Shown here piece by piece: positions 17,057-25,601 of a stretch of 39,819 bases of DNA (positions are counted from its first letter, which is position 1; every line of letters starts with the position of its first letter). The stretch is from Fidelibacterota bacterium (lineage in GTDB: Bacteria; Marinisomatota; Marinisomatia; Marinisomatales; UBA1611): positions 353,301 to 393,119 of the forward strand of contig PBAR01000001.1 in assembly GCA_002718285.1 (NCBI GenBank), in the 5' to 3' direction. A program made the translations under genes and the position numbers. The notes under the pieces were generated by a model, which saw only the letters and a program-made list of their open reading frames with translations, was not told where the DNA came from and made no database searches.

Positions 17057-17386
17057 TATTTAGCTCCGTTTATTATATTTCTTTGGATTTGGGCAGGGGT
17101 CTACCCACCAAATACAGCTGAAGATAAAACAACACTGACTACTTTCAAAGAATTTTTCTTTTTTACGAAAATCTGAGTATTTCTTTAATCTTTTTTTCTG
17201 ATACTCCATCTTCCCCACAATATCCAAAGACAGTATAGAAAAAGAATACTACCAAATATAAAAACTCCATTTAGTATGATTGCTTTGATTATTTCATTCA
17301 TCGTAATTGGTGACCATAGTTAAGTTAGATTAAATTCCAACGACAAATTAATAATTTTTCTTTTTTAATCCTTAACAGAATACTTT
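17057..17386. other. Divergent intergenic region between secreted-protein gene and etfB
   Basis: About 330 bases separate the minus-strand secreted-protein gene from the plus-strand etf operon. It should hold both promoters, but I see no convincing -35/-10 pair for either. A short inverted repeat GGGTAGACCC lies near 17097-17106. The middle holds a 38-codon open frame described separately. Confidence 0.5.
17185..17301 (-). CDS. Possible 38-residue single-pass membrane protein
   Basis: A short frame, ATG at 17301 to TAA at 17185, gives MNEIIKAIILNGVFIFGSIL followed by FLYCLWILWGRWSIRKKD. About 24 hydrophobic residues are followed by a Trp-rich interface and a basic tail (RWSIRKKD). This layout is typical of real small membrane proteins (CcmD/CcoQ-like in shape, though not matched to either) and unlike the low-complexity shadows elsewhere in the window. 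No clear ribosome-binding site. It lies 128 bases upstream of the secreted-protein gene on the same strand. Function unknown, and it may be a chance frame. Confidence 0.35.
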   Translation of the reverse strand: MNEIIKAIILNGVFIFGSILFLYCLWILWGRWSIRKKD

Positions 17387-18157
17387 ATGAAAATCGCCGT
17401 ACTTATAAAACAGGTTCCAGGTTCTGAATCGGCGCTTCCAATCAATGGTGATCAATCTTGGGTAGATGAAACATCTGTAACCTTTGTTATGAATTCTCCT
17501 GATAATTTTGCCTTAGAGGAAGCTTTGTTAATTAAAGAAAATTTAGGAGAAGGTGAAGTTGTTGTTTTAAGCATGGGTCCTTCCCGGGCACAAAAAGTTA
17601 TTCGTGAAGGCCTTGCCAAGGGTGCAGATAGAGGTATCTATTTAGAAGATGATGAATTAATAGAAATAGACCCTTTGTTGATTGCTCAAAGATTTGCAGA
17701 TGTTTTAAAAACTGAAAATTTTGATTTAATTCTTACAGGTTTGCAGTCAGATGATACCGGCATGGGTCAGACTGGAGTATTAATTGGAGAATTACTGGGG
17801 ATGTCAACCGCAACCTTGGTTGTTGAAACCGTTATAAAGGATGGGAGTATAAGGGTAAAAAGAGAGTTGGAATCAGGTTGGTTTCAGTGGGTTCAATTAC
17901 CACTTCCTGCATCAATAAGCATACAATCAGGGTTAAATACACCGCGTTATCCATCTCTGAAAGGTATTATGGGAGCGAAGAAAAAAGAATTAAAAATTAT
18001 TTCAAGTTCTGATTTGTTCCTTGGAGATAAAAACCAAACAATAGAAAAACTTTTCGTGCCGCAAACGTCCAAACAAACAGAAGTAATTGAAGGTAATGTG
18101 GATCAAGTGGTTGGACGTATTTATAAAATATTAAAATCAGAAGTAAAGGTTATTTAA
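17387..18157 (+). CDS. etfB: Electron transfer flavoprotein beta subunit
   Basis: A 256-residue EtfB, the subunit that binds AMP (or a second FAD in bifurcating forms) and docks acyl-CoA dehydrogenases. The start MKIAVLIKQVPGSESALPIN is the standard EtfB N-terminus. VVVLSMGPSRAQKVIREGLA and LILTGLQSDDTGMGQTGVLI are the conserved nucleotide-site segments, and SIQSGLNTPRYPSLKGIMGA is the typical C-terminal block. It is 4 bases upstream of etfA and 5' of the membrane FeS oxidoreductase gene, so the three form one operon. It would collect electrons from the acyl-CoA dehydrogenases encoded at the left end of the window. Confidence 0.95.
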   Translation: MKIAVLIKQVPGSESALPINGDQSWVDETSVTFVMNSPDNFALEEALLIKENLGEGEVVVLSMGPSRAQKVIREGLAKGADRGIYLEDDELIEIDPLLIAQRFADVLKTENFDLILTGLQSDDTGMGQTGVLIGELLGMSTATLVVETVIKDGSIRVKRELESGWFQWVQLPLPASISIQSGLNTPRYPSLKGIMGAKKKELKIISSSDLFLGDKNQTIEKLFVPQTSKQTEVIEGNVDQVVGRIYKILKSEVKVI

Positions 18158-18161
18158 TAGC

Positions 18162-19106
18162 ATGGATATTTTAATTATTCTTGAAGATAACCAGGGATCG
18201 CTCCATCGCCTCAGTAAAGAAGCGATTGTCGGAGCGCAAAAATTAGGTGGTTTGATCTCAGGACTTGTGATTGGTAAAAATGCTGATTCAATTGCTTCTG
18301 AATTATCTGGCTATGATCTTAATGAAGTGATAGTGGTGAACCATGAATTTGTCTCATCATACAATGCAGATGGATATTCTGAAGTTACAAAACAGGTCAT
18401 TGAAGCATTGTCTCCAAAAGTCATCGTTGCTGGACATACCTATCAGACTAGAGATTTCATTCCAAGAGTGAGTGCAAAATTGAGTATTCCATTTATACCC
18501 GATATTGTTTCGCTATCAGATAAAGGTTTTATAAAGCAGGTCATGAATGCCAAATTAAATGCTGAATTATTATCTACCTCAAATCAATTGATACTCAGTT
18601 TCCAGTCTGCTGCGTTTAATGAAGAAGAAATAAGATTTGGTTCTTGTTCTACAAATCTTTTCGAAGTAAGCCTAGATTCTTCCATTGTCCGATCAAATTC
18701 GGAAGATCCTTTTCAAGAGGCAGCTGGAGATGTTGACTTAGAAAACGCAGAAGTGCTGGTTTCCGTTGGACGAGGGATAGAAAAAGAAGAAAATATACAT
18801 CTTGCCTTTGAACTTGCTGAAGCAATAGGTGCTGAAGTATCTGCAAGTCGACCCGTGGTTGATTCGGGGTGGATAGATTCTTTTAGGCAAGTAGGAAGTT
18901 CAGGCTGTAATGTTGCACCAAAACTTTATTTTTCACTGGGTGTTTCTGGTGCAATCCAACATGTAGTTGGAATGAAAGGTTCAAAAAATATCCTTGCAAT
19001 TAATAAGGATTCTGATGCTCCCATCTTTGAACTTGCTGATTATGCTGTTATTGGTGATGTGATGGAAATTATACCTAAATTGATAGAAATACTGAAAGAC
19101 GCATAG
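18162..19106 (+). CDS. etfA: Electron transfer flavoprotein alpha subunit
   Basis: A 314-residue EtfA, the FAD-binding partner of EtfB. The C-terminal FAD domain is almost canonical: [40 protein letters not shown] and [20 protein letters not shown], ending [14 protein letters not shown]. The N-terminal half ([20 protein letters not shown]) is the more variable EtfB-like domain. Length is normal (about 310-330). It is followed after 9 bases by the gene for the membrane oxidoreductase that is expected to re-oxidise it. Confidence 0.95.
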   Translation: MDILIILEDNQGSLHRLSKEAIVGAQKLGGLISGLVIGKNADSIASELSGYDLNEVIVVNHEFVSSYNADGYSEVTKQVIEALSPKVIVAGHTYQTRDFIPRVSAKLSIPFIPDIVSLSDKGFIKQVMNAKLNAELLSTSNQLILSFQSAAFNEEEIRFGSCSTNLFEVSLDSSIVRSNSEDPFQEAAGDVDLENAEVLVSVGRGIEKEENIHLAFELAEAIGAEVSASRPVVDSGWIDSFRQVGSSGCNVAPKLYFSLGVSGAIQHVVGMKGSKNILAINKDSDAPIFELADYAVIGDVMEIIPKLIEILKDA

Positions 19107-19115
19107 AAAGGGAAT

Positions 19116-20960
19116 ATGAACCCTATTATTTTCGATCCTTTCGAAAAGTTAGTTTTGTTTGTACTAACTGCTGTTTCGCTGGGTTCGTTCTTATTTGAAT
19201 TATATAAACGATTATCAATAGTAATGCTGGCGAAGGGCACATTGCCTTCTGATCGTATTCTGGAAAGGTTTTTGCGCGTATTTAGGGAAGTAATTTTACA
19301 TGAAAAAGTAATTCGTGACCGCCCTTGGCCTGGTGTAATGCATGCCCTTGTTTTCTGGGGCTTCTTAGTTTTTGGAATTATTACCCTCGATCATTTTTCT
19401 ATCGGTTTTTATAAGCCATTTCTATCAGAAAAAGCACTTCATTCATATTCTTATATTGTAATCCCTTTTTCCATTTTAGTTATTATTGGTATTCTATCCT
19501 TATCCTACAGGAGATTTATCATTCGTCCCAAGGCTTTAGGAAAAATATCACCTACATCTGGTCTGGTAGCTTTCTTTATTGTAATCCTCATGATAACATA
19601 TTTAATAAGTGTAATGGATATTTCGCCTATTGTATGGAAAATAAATTGGTGGATCCATACTTTGGTTATTCTTTCATTCTTAGTATTAATACCTAGGAGC
19701 AAGCATCTTCATCTTATCCTTGGACCAATTAATATATTTTTCAGACCTTTTGACCAACCTGAACATACTCCAGTATATATTGATCTTGAGGGTGATGAGG
19801 AAAAACTAGATGTTATGCTTTCTGATCTAACAAAACTGACTAAAAATCAGGCTTTAGATATTTTTTCCTGTGTTGAATGTGGACGCTGTACTGATGTTTG
19901 TCCAGCTAATAGAGGAGGAGGAATTCTCGATCCTAAGAACCATTTTATTTTAGATTTAAGATCACCATTGCTTGATGGTAAAGATATAGCTGTGTTAGAT
20001 AAGATTAATGTAGAAGCTGGCTGGGAATGTACTACATGTCAGGCTTGCACAGAAATATGCCCCGTTGGTAATCATGTTGAAAAGTCTGATGAAATAAGAA
20101 GACTGGAAGTTCTTGTAGAAGGACGTGTTCCTCAGGAGTACCAAAAATTATTCACAAATCTCCAGGAATCAGGGAATACAGAAGGAGCATCCAGTAGTGG
20201 TTTTGCAGATTCATTACCTGAATATACACCTGATAAAGAGTATGTACTCTGGTTAGGTTGCTTTGCCCGTCATGGGATGGACCCGGATTTTCATCAATCA
20301 GTGAAAAATTTTACAAAAATCCTCGATACTGCAGGTGTTACTTTTGGTGTGCTAAAGGGTGAGCAATGCTCTGGCGATCCTGCAAATCGTCTTGGTGATA
20401 AACTTACTTACAGTATGCTGAGAGATCATAATTTAGATCAACTTTCCGAAGTACAAAAAGTTGTTACACTTTGTCCTCATTGTGCGGTGAACTTAGGTAA
20501 GGAATATAGTAAATACAGTCAAATTAATTATACTGTGGAGCATCATACGCAGGTTTTGGGTAGATTTATTAAAGAAGGAAAAATAAAAGTTCAGATGAAT
20601 GATAATGGCAAAGTTACTTACCATGATCCATGTAATTTGTCAAGGATTCTGGATATTGTAGATGAGCCTCGTACAGCAATTCAGGCAGCTACATCTAATT
20701 TTAAGGAATTGGAAGAAAATGGACGAAATACTTTATGCTGTGGAGCTGGAGGGGCCTTGTGGTGGAAAAAGGAAACCAAAGGGCGTACTCATTTGGTAAG
20801 GGCAGAACAGGTGGTTGAATCCGAGGTAGATACAGTTGTTACGGGTTGTAATTTCTGTTACGGAATGATGAAGCAGGGTTTAGGTCCTATGACACCACAA
20901 GCACAAGGTGAGATAAATGTTAAAGATGTAGCAGATATAGTGGCAGAAAGTTTATCTTAA
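19116..20960 (+). CDS. Membrane FeS/heme ETF:menaquinone oxidoreductase (EMO-like), HdrD/GlpC-related
   Basis: A 614-residue integral membrane protein in three parts. (1) An N-terminal NarI-like membrane domain, about 10-195, with several hydrophobic helices and candidate heme ligands His76, His93, His181 and His197/199. (2) Two [4Fe-4S] motifs: Cys252/255/258/262 (CVECGRCTDVC) and Cys305/308/311/315 (CTTCQACTEIC). (3) Two CCG-type domains: Cys382, Cys418, Cys453/456, and Cys506, Cys541-Cys542, Cys578/581. The first CCG has CSG rather than CCG, which I believe is usual in this branch. Proteins of this build next to etfBA have been shown in syntrophic and metal-reducing bacteria to pass electrons from reduced ETF to menaquinone. 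The operon position here supports the same job, linking beta-oxidation to respiration. The start has AAAGGG upstream. Confidence 0.88.
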   Translation: MNPIIFDPFEKLVLFVLTAVSLGSFLFELYKRLSIVMLAKGTLPSDRILERFLRVFREVILHEKVIRDRPWPGVMHALVFWGFLVFGIITLDHFSIGFYKPFLSEKALHSYSYIVIPFSILVIIGILSLSYRRFIIRPKALGKISPTSGLVAFFIVILMITYLISVMDISPIVWKINWWIHTLVILSFLVLIPRSKHLHLILGPINIFFRPFDQPEHTPVYIDLEGDEEKLDVMLSDLTKLTKNQALDIFSCVECGRCTDVCPANRGGGILDPKNHFILDLRSPLLDGKDIAVLDKINVEAGWECTTCQACTEICPVGNHVEKSDEIRRLEVLVEGRVPQEYQKLFTNLQESGNTEGASSSGFADSLPEYTPDKEYVLWLGCFARHGMDPDFHQSVKNFTKILDTAGVTFGVLKGEQCSGDPANRLGDKLTYSMLRDHNLDQLSEVQKVVTLCPHCAVNLGKEYSKYSQINYTVEHHTQVLGRFIKEGKIKVQMNDNGKVTYHDPCNLSRILDIVDEPRTAIQAATSNFKELEENGRNTLCCGAGGALWWKKETKGRTHLVRAEQVVESEVDTVVTGCNFCYGMMKQGLGPMTPQAQGEINVKDVADIVAESLS

Positions 20961-21011
20961 TTAATGTTGAAAAATCTATTTTTATTATTTAGCGACTATG
21001 GATTAATTATT

Positions 21012-22532
21012 TTAGAAATTAATTCCTGCGCCTTCACGCCTTGGATCTCCGATTGCTGAAGTTTTAGTTACAGCATTCACTCCTCCAAAAAAAAGATTAA
21101 TATTATCCCAGGAATGTAGTTTGTAATTATCAGACAATAACTCCAATGGGGTTCCTGGCTCAAAGTGGAGTACTTTTCCATCCAAATGGATCCTGGGGTA
21201 GAAAATAGAAGATTCAAGATCCATATTTTTAATAAAAAAGTTTATTATTACTTGGCAAATTGCAGAACGTAGTCGGTTACTTCCACCGCTTCCTAATACC
21301 ATTTCTACTCCTCTTGACCCCATAACTATGGTAGGAGATATCATAGTTGGTAGTCGTTTCTGGCAGGTCCACTGGTGAAATCCTTGTGGATTTAAATCTT
21401 CTTCACCAAGCATATTGTTTAACATAACTCCCATTTCTGGTATCACGTATCCACAACCTTCTCCATTAGTAGTCGTTACACTTACAGCATTACCATCTTT
21501 ATCTATTATACTTACATGTGTAGTAGATCCTGTGGAATCTGGATCACTATTATTTTTTAATACAGAATTACCTGTATCTAATAATTCCAAGTAATTCTTG
21601 AAAATCTTTGGTTTTATTATATCTGAAATCTCAAACTTATTTTCAGTATTATGGTAAATTTCTTTTCGGGCAATCGAGGTGATCTCCATAGTTTTTGCAA
21701 GATTTAGAAAATCAGATCTATAATTCATTTTTGATTGTTCCAAAAGTTGTAATGCGAAAGTGATTAGTGTACCACCAATTGCCGGTGCAGGATTAGTAAA
21801 AATAATCTTCTCATTAAATTTACTTTTTAGGGGTTTTCTCTCAATCACTCTGTAATTAGATAGTGATTCTTTGGTTATCAAACCTTGCTCTCCTAATGCA
21901 TTCAAGATGAGTTTTGCTCCGTTTCCTTTATAAAAGTAACTGGATCCTTCAATTGCAATTTTTTCCATAAGATCAGCAAAAGCAGGATTTCGGAAAATAT
22001 CACCTTGTTTTAATAATTTACCATCAGGTTCAAAAAGAAATTTCCCAGATCTAGAATGTGTCAGAATTGGTTTCAGGATTTTAATTAGGTAAGCCTGGGC
22101 TTCATTAAGAACAACTCCTGATTTTGCTGCGTATACAGCTGGTTCCAAAACAATTCGTAATGGGAGCTTTCCTAATTTTTTTTGAACGTATAATAGACCA
22201 GCACAATTTCCTGGAACCCCGACCGATCCTTGGCCAATATGAAATTCTTGTTGACTTGGTCCAAAATCTACTAAGATACTAAAAAAGTCTAACTTTTTTT
22301 CTTTTTGAGGAGGCAATGTATCCACAAAAAAATCATAGAGTACTGGATCAGAGTTTACTGGATATGCAAGTAATGCTCCTCCACCTCCAAGACCAGTCAA
22401 ATTATATTCTGAAACCATAGATGTAAAAACTGCCCCTATAGCTGCATCAAAAGCATTCCCGCCATTTTCTAATATCTGGCAAGCAGCATTTACTGTGGAT
22501 TTTTCACCGCCTGCTATTGAACCATATTTCAT
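21012..22532 (-). CDS. Gamma-glutamyltransferase family protein
   Basis: A 506-residue Ntn-hydrolase precursor. The start YGSIAGGEKSTVNAACQILE and GGNAFDAAIGAVFTSMV are the conserved large-subunit N-terminus, and GGGGALLAYP follows. Autocleavage should occur before Thr337 in GSTTHVSIIDKDGNAVSVTT, giving a small subunit of about 170 residues. ENPAP-like substrate loop: FTNPAPAIGGTLITF. In the small subunit, LGSGGSNRLRSA corresponds to the oxyanion/gamma-glutamyl site. There is no signal peptide: the protein begins directly at the conserved domain, unlike periplasmic E. coli Ggt, so it may be cytoplasmic. It could cleave glutathione or other gamma-glutamyl compounds, or be a relative acting on acylated amines; the family includes cephalosporin acylases. 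It lies convergent to the etf operon, 51 bases from its end. Confidence 0.85.
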   Translation of the reverse strand: MKYGSIAGGEKSTVNAACQILENGGNAFDAAIGAVFTSMVSEYNLTGLGGGGALLAYPVNSDPVLYDFFVDTLPPQKEKKLDFFSILVDFGPSQQEFHIGQGSVGVPGNCAGLLYVQKKLGKLPLRIVLEPAVYAAKSGVVLNEAQAYLIKILKPILTHSRSGKFLFEPDGKLLKQGDIFRNPAFADLMEKIAIEGSSYFYKGNGAKLILNALGEQGLITKESLSNYRVIERKPLKSKFNEKIIFTNPAPAIGGTLITFALQLLEQSKMNYRSDFLNLAKTMEITSIARKEIYHNTENKFEISDIIKPKIFKNYLELLDTGNSVLKNNSDPDSTGSTTHVSIIDKDGNAVSVTTTNGEGCGYVIPEMGVMLNNMLGEEDLNPQGFHQWTCQKRLPTMISPTIVMGSRGVEMVLGSGGSNRLRSAICQVIINFFIKNMDLESSIFYPRIHLDGKVLHFEPGTPLELLSDNYKLHSWDNINLFFGGVNAVTKTSAIGDPRREGAGINF

Positions 22533-22646
22533 TATTTCCGATAAAAATACGGGTATATGATCGGTTATGCAAGTTTGTCTATATTTAATTGCAACCGTTA
22601 AATAGGGAAACGCTTTTAGTAGCTTTTAGAATTGTTAAGTTTTTCG

Positions 22647-23096
22647 TTATTTATCTGAAACTTCTTCTAGCTGAATCAGTTCTACCTTAGCTTCCTTAGC
22701 ATGTCCTATGATGCGCTCATCCCGGTAAAATTCAAAAAAATAAATTGATTTTATTCCAGAATTTGCAATGAGTTTGAAGCAGTTATAACAAGGTGATGCA
22801 GTAATATAAATTTCAGCATGGTTAATCTTTACACCGTTTTTAGCAGCCTGAACAATAGCATTTGCTTCTGCATGAGTAGTACGTACACAATGATTATCAA
22901 CCATTTCATGGCCAGCTTCATCACAGTGGGGCAGCCCTTTAATGCTACCATTATATCCAGTTGAAAGGATAGTTTTATCCTTAACAATTACAGCCCCTAC
23001 ATTCTTTCGATCACAGGTAGATCGGGTGGCTACCTCTCTTGCTATATTCATAAAATATTTTTCCCAGCTAACACGTTTGTTCTTTATAGGTGCCAT
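22647..23096 (-). CDS. dCMP deaminase family protein (ComEB-like)
   Basis: A 149-residue zinc deaminase. The zinc site is seen as HAEANAIVQAA (catalytic Glu in HAE) and SPCYNCFKLIANSGI (PCxxC). The N-terminal KRVSWEKYFMNIAREVATRS and CDRKNVGAVIVKD are typical of dCMP deaminases and ComE operon protein 2. It converts dCMP to dUMP for dTMP synthesis. A second His/Cys set (LPHCDEAGHEM, HCVRTTHAE) fits the additional zinc seen in some family members. It lies 97 bases downstream of the DUF2480 gene on the same strand and may be co-transcribed with the suf operon, with no functional link evident. Confidence 0.9.
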   Translation of the reverse strand: MAPIKNKRVSWEKYFMNIAREVATRSTCDRKNVGAVIVKDKTILSTGYNGSIKGLPHCDEAGHEMVDNHCVRTTHAEANAIVQAAKNGVKINHAEIYITASPCYNCFKLIANSGIKSIYFFEFYRDERIIGHAKEAKVELIQLEEVSDK

Positions 23097-23193
23097 AGTT
23101 GAATTTTGTATAGAATTAAAGAGTGTTTCTGTAATAAACCATTAATTGACAATATTGTTATTCGAGGAAACTAAATGCTAAATAATTAAAAAA

Positions 23194-23445
23194 CTACGAA
23201 TCTTTCCTGTTAAATATTTTTACCGCATATCGTGGCTCACCGTAATAAAGTTTATCAGCTACTTGGGCTAACCTTGCTGTTAATATTAAATAAGCCCACG
23301 TAGGGACAACAACACCTGCACAACCTTTAATAATTACTTTTTGATCACGGTATTTTTCGAAATCTATTTCATCTACTTTTTGCCGAAATGATTTTTCACG
23401 GATAATCCCATCATCGACAAAATCATCTAATAGTACTGTCTCCAT
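23194..23445 (-). CDS. DUF2480 family protein, short form
   Basis: An 83-residue protein. DDGIIREKSFRQKVDEIDFE followed by YRDQKVIIKGC and VVVPTWAYLILTARL matches the C-terminal half of DUF2480, a family of about 170 residues found beside sufS in Bacteroidetes. The N-terminal half is absent here, and the frame begins at an ATG only 2 bases after the sufS stop, so this seems to be a naturally short form rather than a truncation by frameshift. Function unknown. Its place as the last gene of the suf run suggests a part in Fe-S assembly or sulfur handling. Confidence 0.72.
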   Translation of the reverse strand: METVLLDDFVDDGIIREKSFRQKVDEIDFEKYRDQKVIIKGCAGVVVPTWAYLILTARLAQVADKLYYGEPRYAVKIFNRKDS

Positions 23446-23447
23446 TC

Positions 23448-24650
23448 TTAAAAATATTTTTTTATCGAGTTTAGAGTATCACAGAATTTATCTATATCTG
23501 ACTCATCATTATAAATATAAAAACTAACACGAGCTGTTGCAGTTTCATCCAAGATTTTTAAAAGGGGTTGTGCACAATGATGCCCAACACGAATGGCAAT
23601 ATTATCCTCATTTAAAAATTGAGCAACATCATATGGATGAATCTTACCTAGATTAAAACTTATCACCCCGCCTCGATGATTGGCATTTCCATGAATTCTT
23701 AATCCATCAATTTTTTTAAACTTGTTTAAAGTGTAATTAGTTAATTCATTTTCATGTTCAGAAATATTTTTCATACCTATATTTTTAAGGTAATCAACAG
23801 CTGCACCTAGACCTACTGCCTGTGCAAAATTGGGTGTACCTGCTTCGAATTTATAGGGTACTGAGTTCCAGGTAGATAAACTCTTGGAGACTGTTGTAAT
23901 CATTTCACCTCCACCCATAAATGGATCCATTCTCTCTAGTTGCTCCATTTTTCCCCAAAGAATTCCAACTCCTGTAGGCGCAAGCATTTTATGTCCTGAA
24001 AAAGTATAAAAATCGCATTCCAAGTTCTGGACATCAACTTGCATATGTGGCACTCCTTGTGCACCGTCTACTATAAACATTGCGCCAACCTCATGGGCCA
24101 TTCCAGCAAGTTTATTGATTGGATTAATTGTTCCCAAAACGTTGGACATATGTGTTATGGATACTATTCTCGTTTTATTAGTAAAGTATTTTTCAGGATC
24201 TGACAGCTCTAGTTCACCTTCTTTGTTGATAGGAATATATTTTAATTTTGCGCCGGTACGCTTTGCCATTAGTTGCCATGGTACTATGTTTGAGTGGTGT
24301 TCCATCTCCGAGATTAAAATTTCTTGATCTGGTTTTACTGTATTACCAATAGAATTGGCTAATAAATTAATGGATCCGGTAGTCCCTCCAGTAAATATAA
24401 CCTCCTTTTCCGATGGAGCATTAATAAACTTAGAAATTTTTTGTCTAGCATTTTCAAATCTTTTAGTTGCTTCCTCACCTAATGAATAAATAGCACGATG
24501 TACATTAGCATTAGCTTCTTGATAAAATGATTGAACGGTTTTAAGAACACTATTTGGTTTTTGTGTAGTAGCTGCATTATCCAAATATATAAGTTCTGAA
24601 TCCTGAAAAATGGGGAAATCTTTTTTCAGGTTTGCAGGGGAAAATGTCAT
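23448..24650 (-). CDS. sufS: Cysteine desulfurase SufS
   Basis: A 400-residue pyridoxal-phosphate enzyme that removes sulfur from cysteine and gives it to SufE. The PLP lysine is Lys221 in FYTFSGHKMLAPTGVGILWG, the persulfide Cys is Cys359 in RVGHHCAQPLL, and EMEHHSNIVPW (about 115-125) and FIVDGAQGVPH (192-202) are PLP-site segments. The short loop around Cys359 marks it as group II (SufS/CsdA) rather than IscS. Its ATG lies 1 base after the sufT stop and its stop 2 bases before the DUF2480 ATG, so translation is likely coupled. Confidence 0.95.
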   Translation of the reverse strand: MTFSPANLKKDFPIFQDSELIYLDNAATTQKPNSVLKTVQSFYQEANANVHRAIYSLGEEATKRFENARQKISKFINAPSEKEVIFTGGTTGSINLLANSIGNTVKPDQEILISEMEHHSNIVPWQLMAKRTGAKLKYIPINKEGELELSDPEKYFTNKTRIVSITHMSNVLGTINPINKLAGMAHEVGAMFIVDGAQGVPHMQVDVQNLECDFYTFSGHKMLAPTGVGILWGKMEQLERMDPFMGGGEMITTVSKSLSTWNSVPYKFEAGTPNFAQAVGLGAAVDYLKNIGMKNISEHENELTNYTLNKFKKIDGLRIHGNANHRGGVISFNLGKIHPYDVAQFLNEDNIAIRVGHHCAQPLLKILDETATARVSFYIYNDESDIDKFCDTLNSIKKYF

Positions 24651-24651
24651 T

Positions 24652-25197
24652 TTAAAGCATTCCTAATTCTAGCTGTGCAGCTTCTGACATCATATTTCTA
24701 TCCCACATTGGTTCCCAAACTAATTCAACCTTCGCAAATTCAACAGCTTCAATTGCTCTCACTTTTCTTTCAGCTTCTCCTGCAATTATATCTCCCATAC
24801 CGCAACCAGGTGCAGTGAGAGTCATTTTTATTTCTACAAATTTTCCTCTTTTTCCATCTTTAATAGTTAAATCATAGATCAATCCTAAATCAACGATATT
24901 TACAGGGATTTCTGGATCATAGCAGGTTTTGAGCTGATCCCAGACTTGTTGTTCAGAAAAAACTCCACACCCTTCAGATAATTCTTTTTCCTCAGTTTCT
25001 AATCCAAGTGCATCAGCATTTTCTGAAGTAATTTGAGCCATATTGCCATTTGTCAGAACTGTATAATTGCCACCCAGAGCTTGTGTTATTCGCACAAGAT
25101 TTCCTGCAAGTAGTTTTATTTCGTCGCCTGATGGAACTAAATAGGCGTCAACATCTCGTAATAGACGGATTTTCTCGTTTGGAACATCGTTAGTCAT
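24652..25197 (-). CDS. sufT: SufT, MIP18/DUF59 family Fe-S assembly protein (long form)
   Basis: A 181-residue protein with an N-terminal extension of about 75 residues (LLRDVDAYLVPSGDEIKLLA, ALGGNYTVLTNGNMAQI) and a C-terminal DUF59 domain (CYDPEIPVNIVDLGLIYDLT, LTAPGCGMGDIIAGEAERKV, VELVWEPMWDRNMMSEAAQL). This extended form is the SufT type, which in Gram-positive bacteria helps mature Fe-S enzymes. The invariant Cys is in APGCGMGD. It overlaps the sufE stop by four bases (ATGA) and is followed directly by sufS. A second, short DUF59 protein is encoded at the head of the same operon. Confidence 0.9.
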   Translation of the reverse strand: MTNDVPNEKIRLLRDVDAYLVPSGDEIKLLAGNLVRITQALGGNYTVLTNGNMAQITSENADALGLETEEKELSEGCGVFSEQQVWDQLKTCYDPEIPVNIVDLGLIYDLTIKDGKRGKFVEIKMTLTAPGCGMGDIIAGEAERKVRAIEAVEFAKVELVWEPMWDRNMMSEAAQLELGML

Positions 25198-25601
25198 GAT
25201 ACTAATCCATGTATTTTTTCGACAGCGCTGGAAAATCCATTTGTTCGCTGGTTTGTAACAGTTCCTGACAGACCGATTGAATTTAAAATCATAGTTCCGT
25301 TTACAGATTGAATTTCATTGGCTGTTTGCCCATTAAATATTTTAACTAAAATAGTTAATAGCCCTCTTACAATCATCGCATCGGAATCTGTACGAAAATA
25401 GAATGTTTCATCTTTATCTTTTGTTGCTAACACCCAGGCTTGAGAAGTACAACCATATATTTTATTTTTTTCATTTTTTTCTGAATCAGTTAGACCTTCT
25501 GATTCTTTAGCCATATCCATAAGTTGTACGAATTTTTCTTTTGGATCATCAAAAACAGAAAATATTTCGTTTACTTCTTCAAGTATTTGTTTAATAGTCA
25601 T
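25194..25601 (-). CDS. sufE: SufE sulfur-acceptor protein
   Basis: A 135-residue SufE from ATG 25601. The longer frame from 25631 begins with TTG and would overlap sufD by 41 bases, so I prefer the ATG, which gives an 11-base overlap. The persulfide-accepting Cys is Cys51 in KIYGCTSQAWVLA. FDDPKEKFVQLMDMAKE near the start and the GLLTILVKIFNGQTANEI segment are typical. It accepts sulfur from SufS and passes it to SufBCD. It is encoded between sufD and sufT. Confidence 0.93.
   Translation of the reverse strand: MTIKQILEEVNEIFSVFDDPKEKFVQLMDMAKESEGLTDSEKNEKNKIYGCTSQAWVLATKDKDETFYFRTDSDAMIVRGLLTILVKIFNGQTANEIQSVNGTMILNSIGLSGTVTNQRTNGFSSAVEKIHGLVS

Noticed and set aside
20290..20480. CSG in place of CCG in the ETF oxidoreductase as a lost ligand
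   Set aside because: This substitution is, as far as I recall, usual in this branch of the family, and the other Cys of the motif are intact.
23140..23165. Short palindrome ACAATATTGT upstream of the dCMP deaminase gene as an operator
   Set aside because: A ten-base AT-rich palindrome is expected by chance at this composition and there is no candidate regulator.
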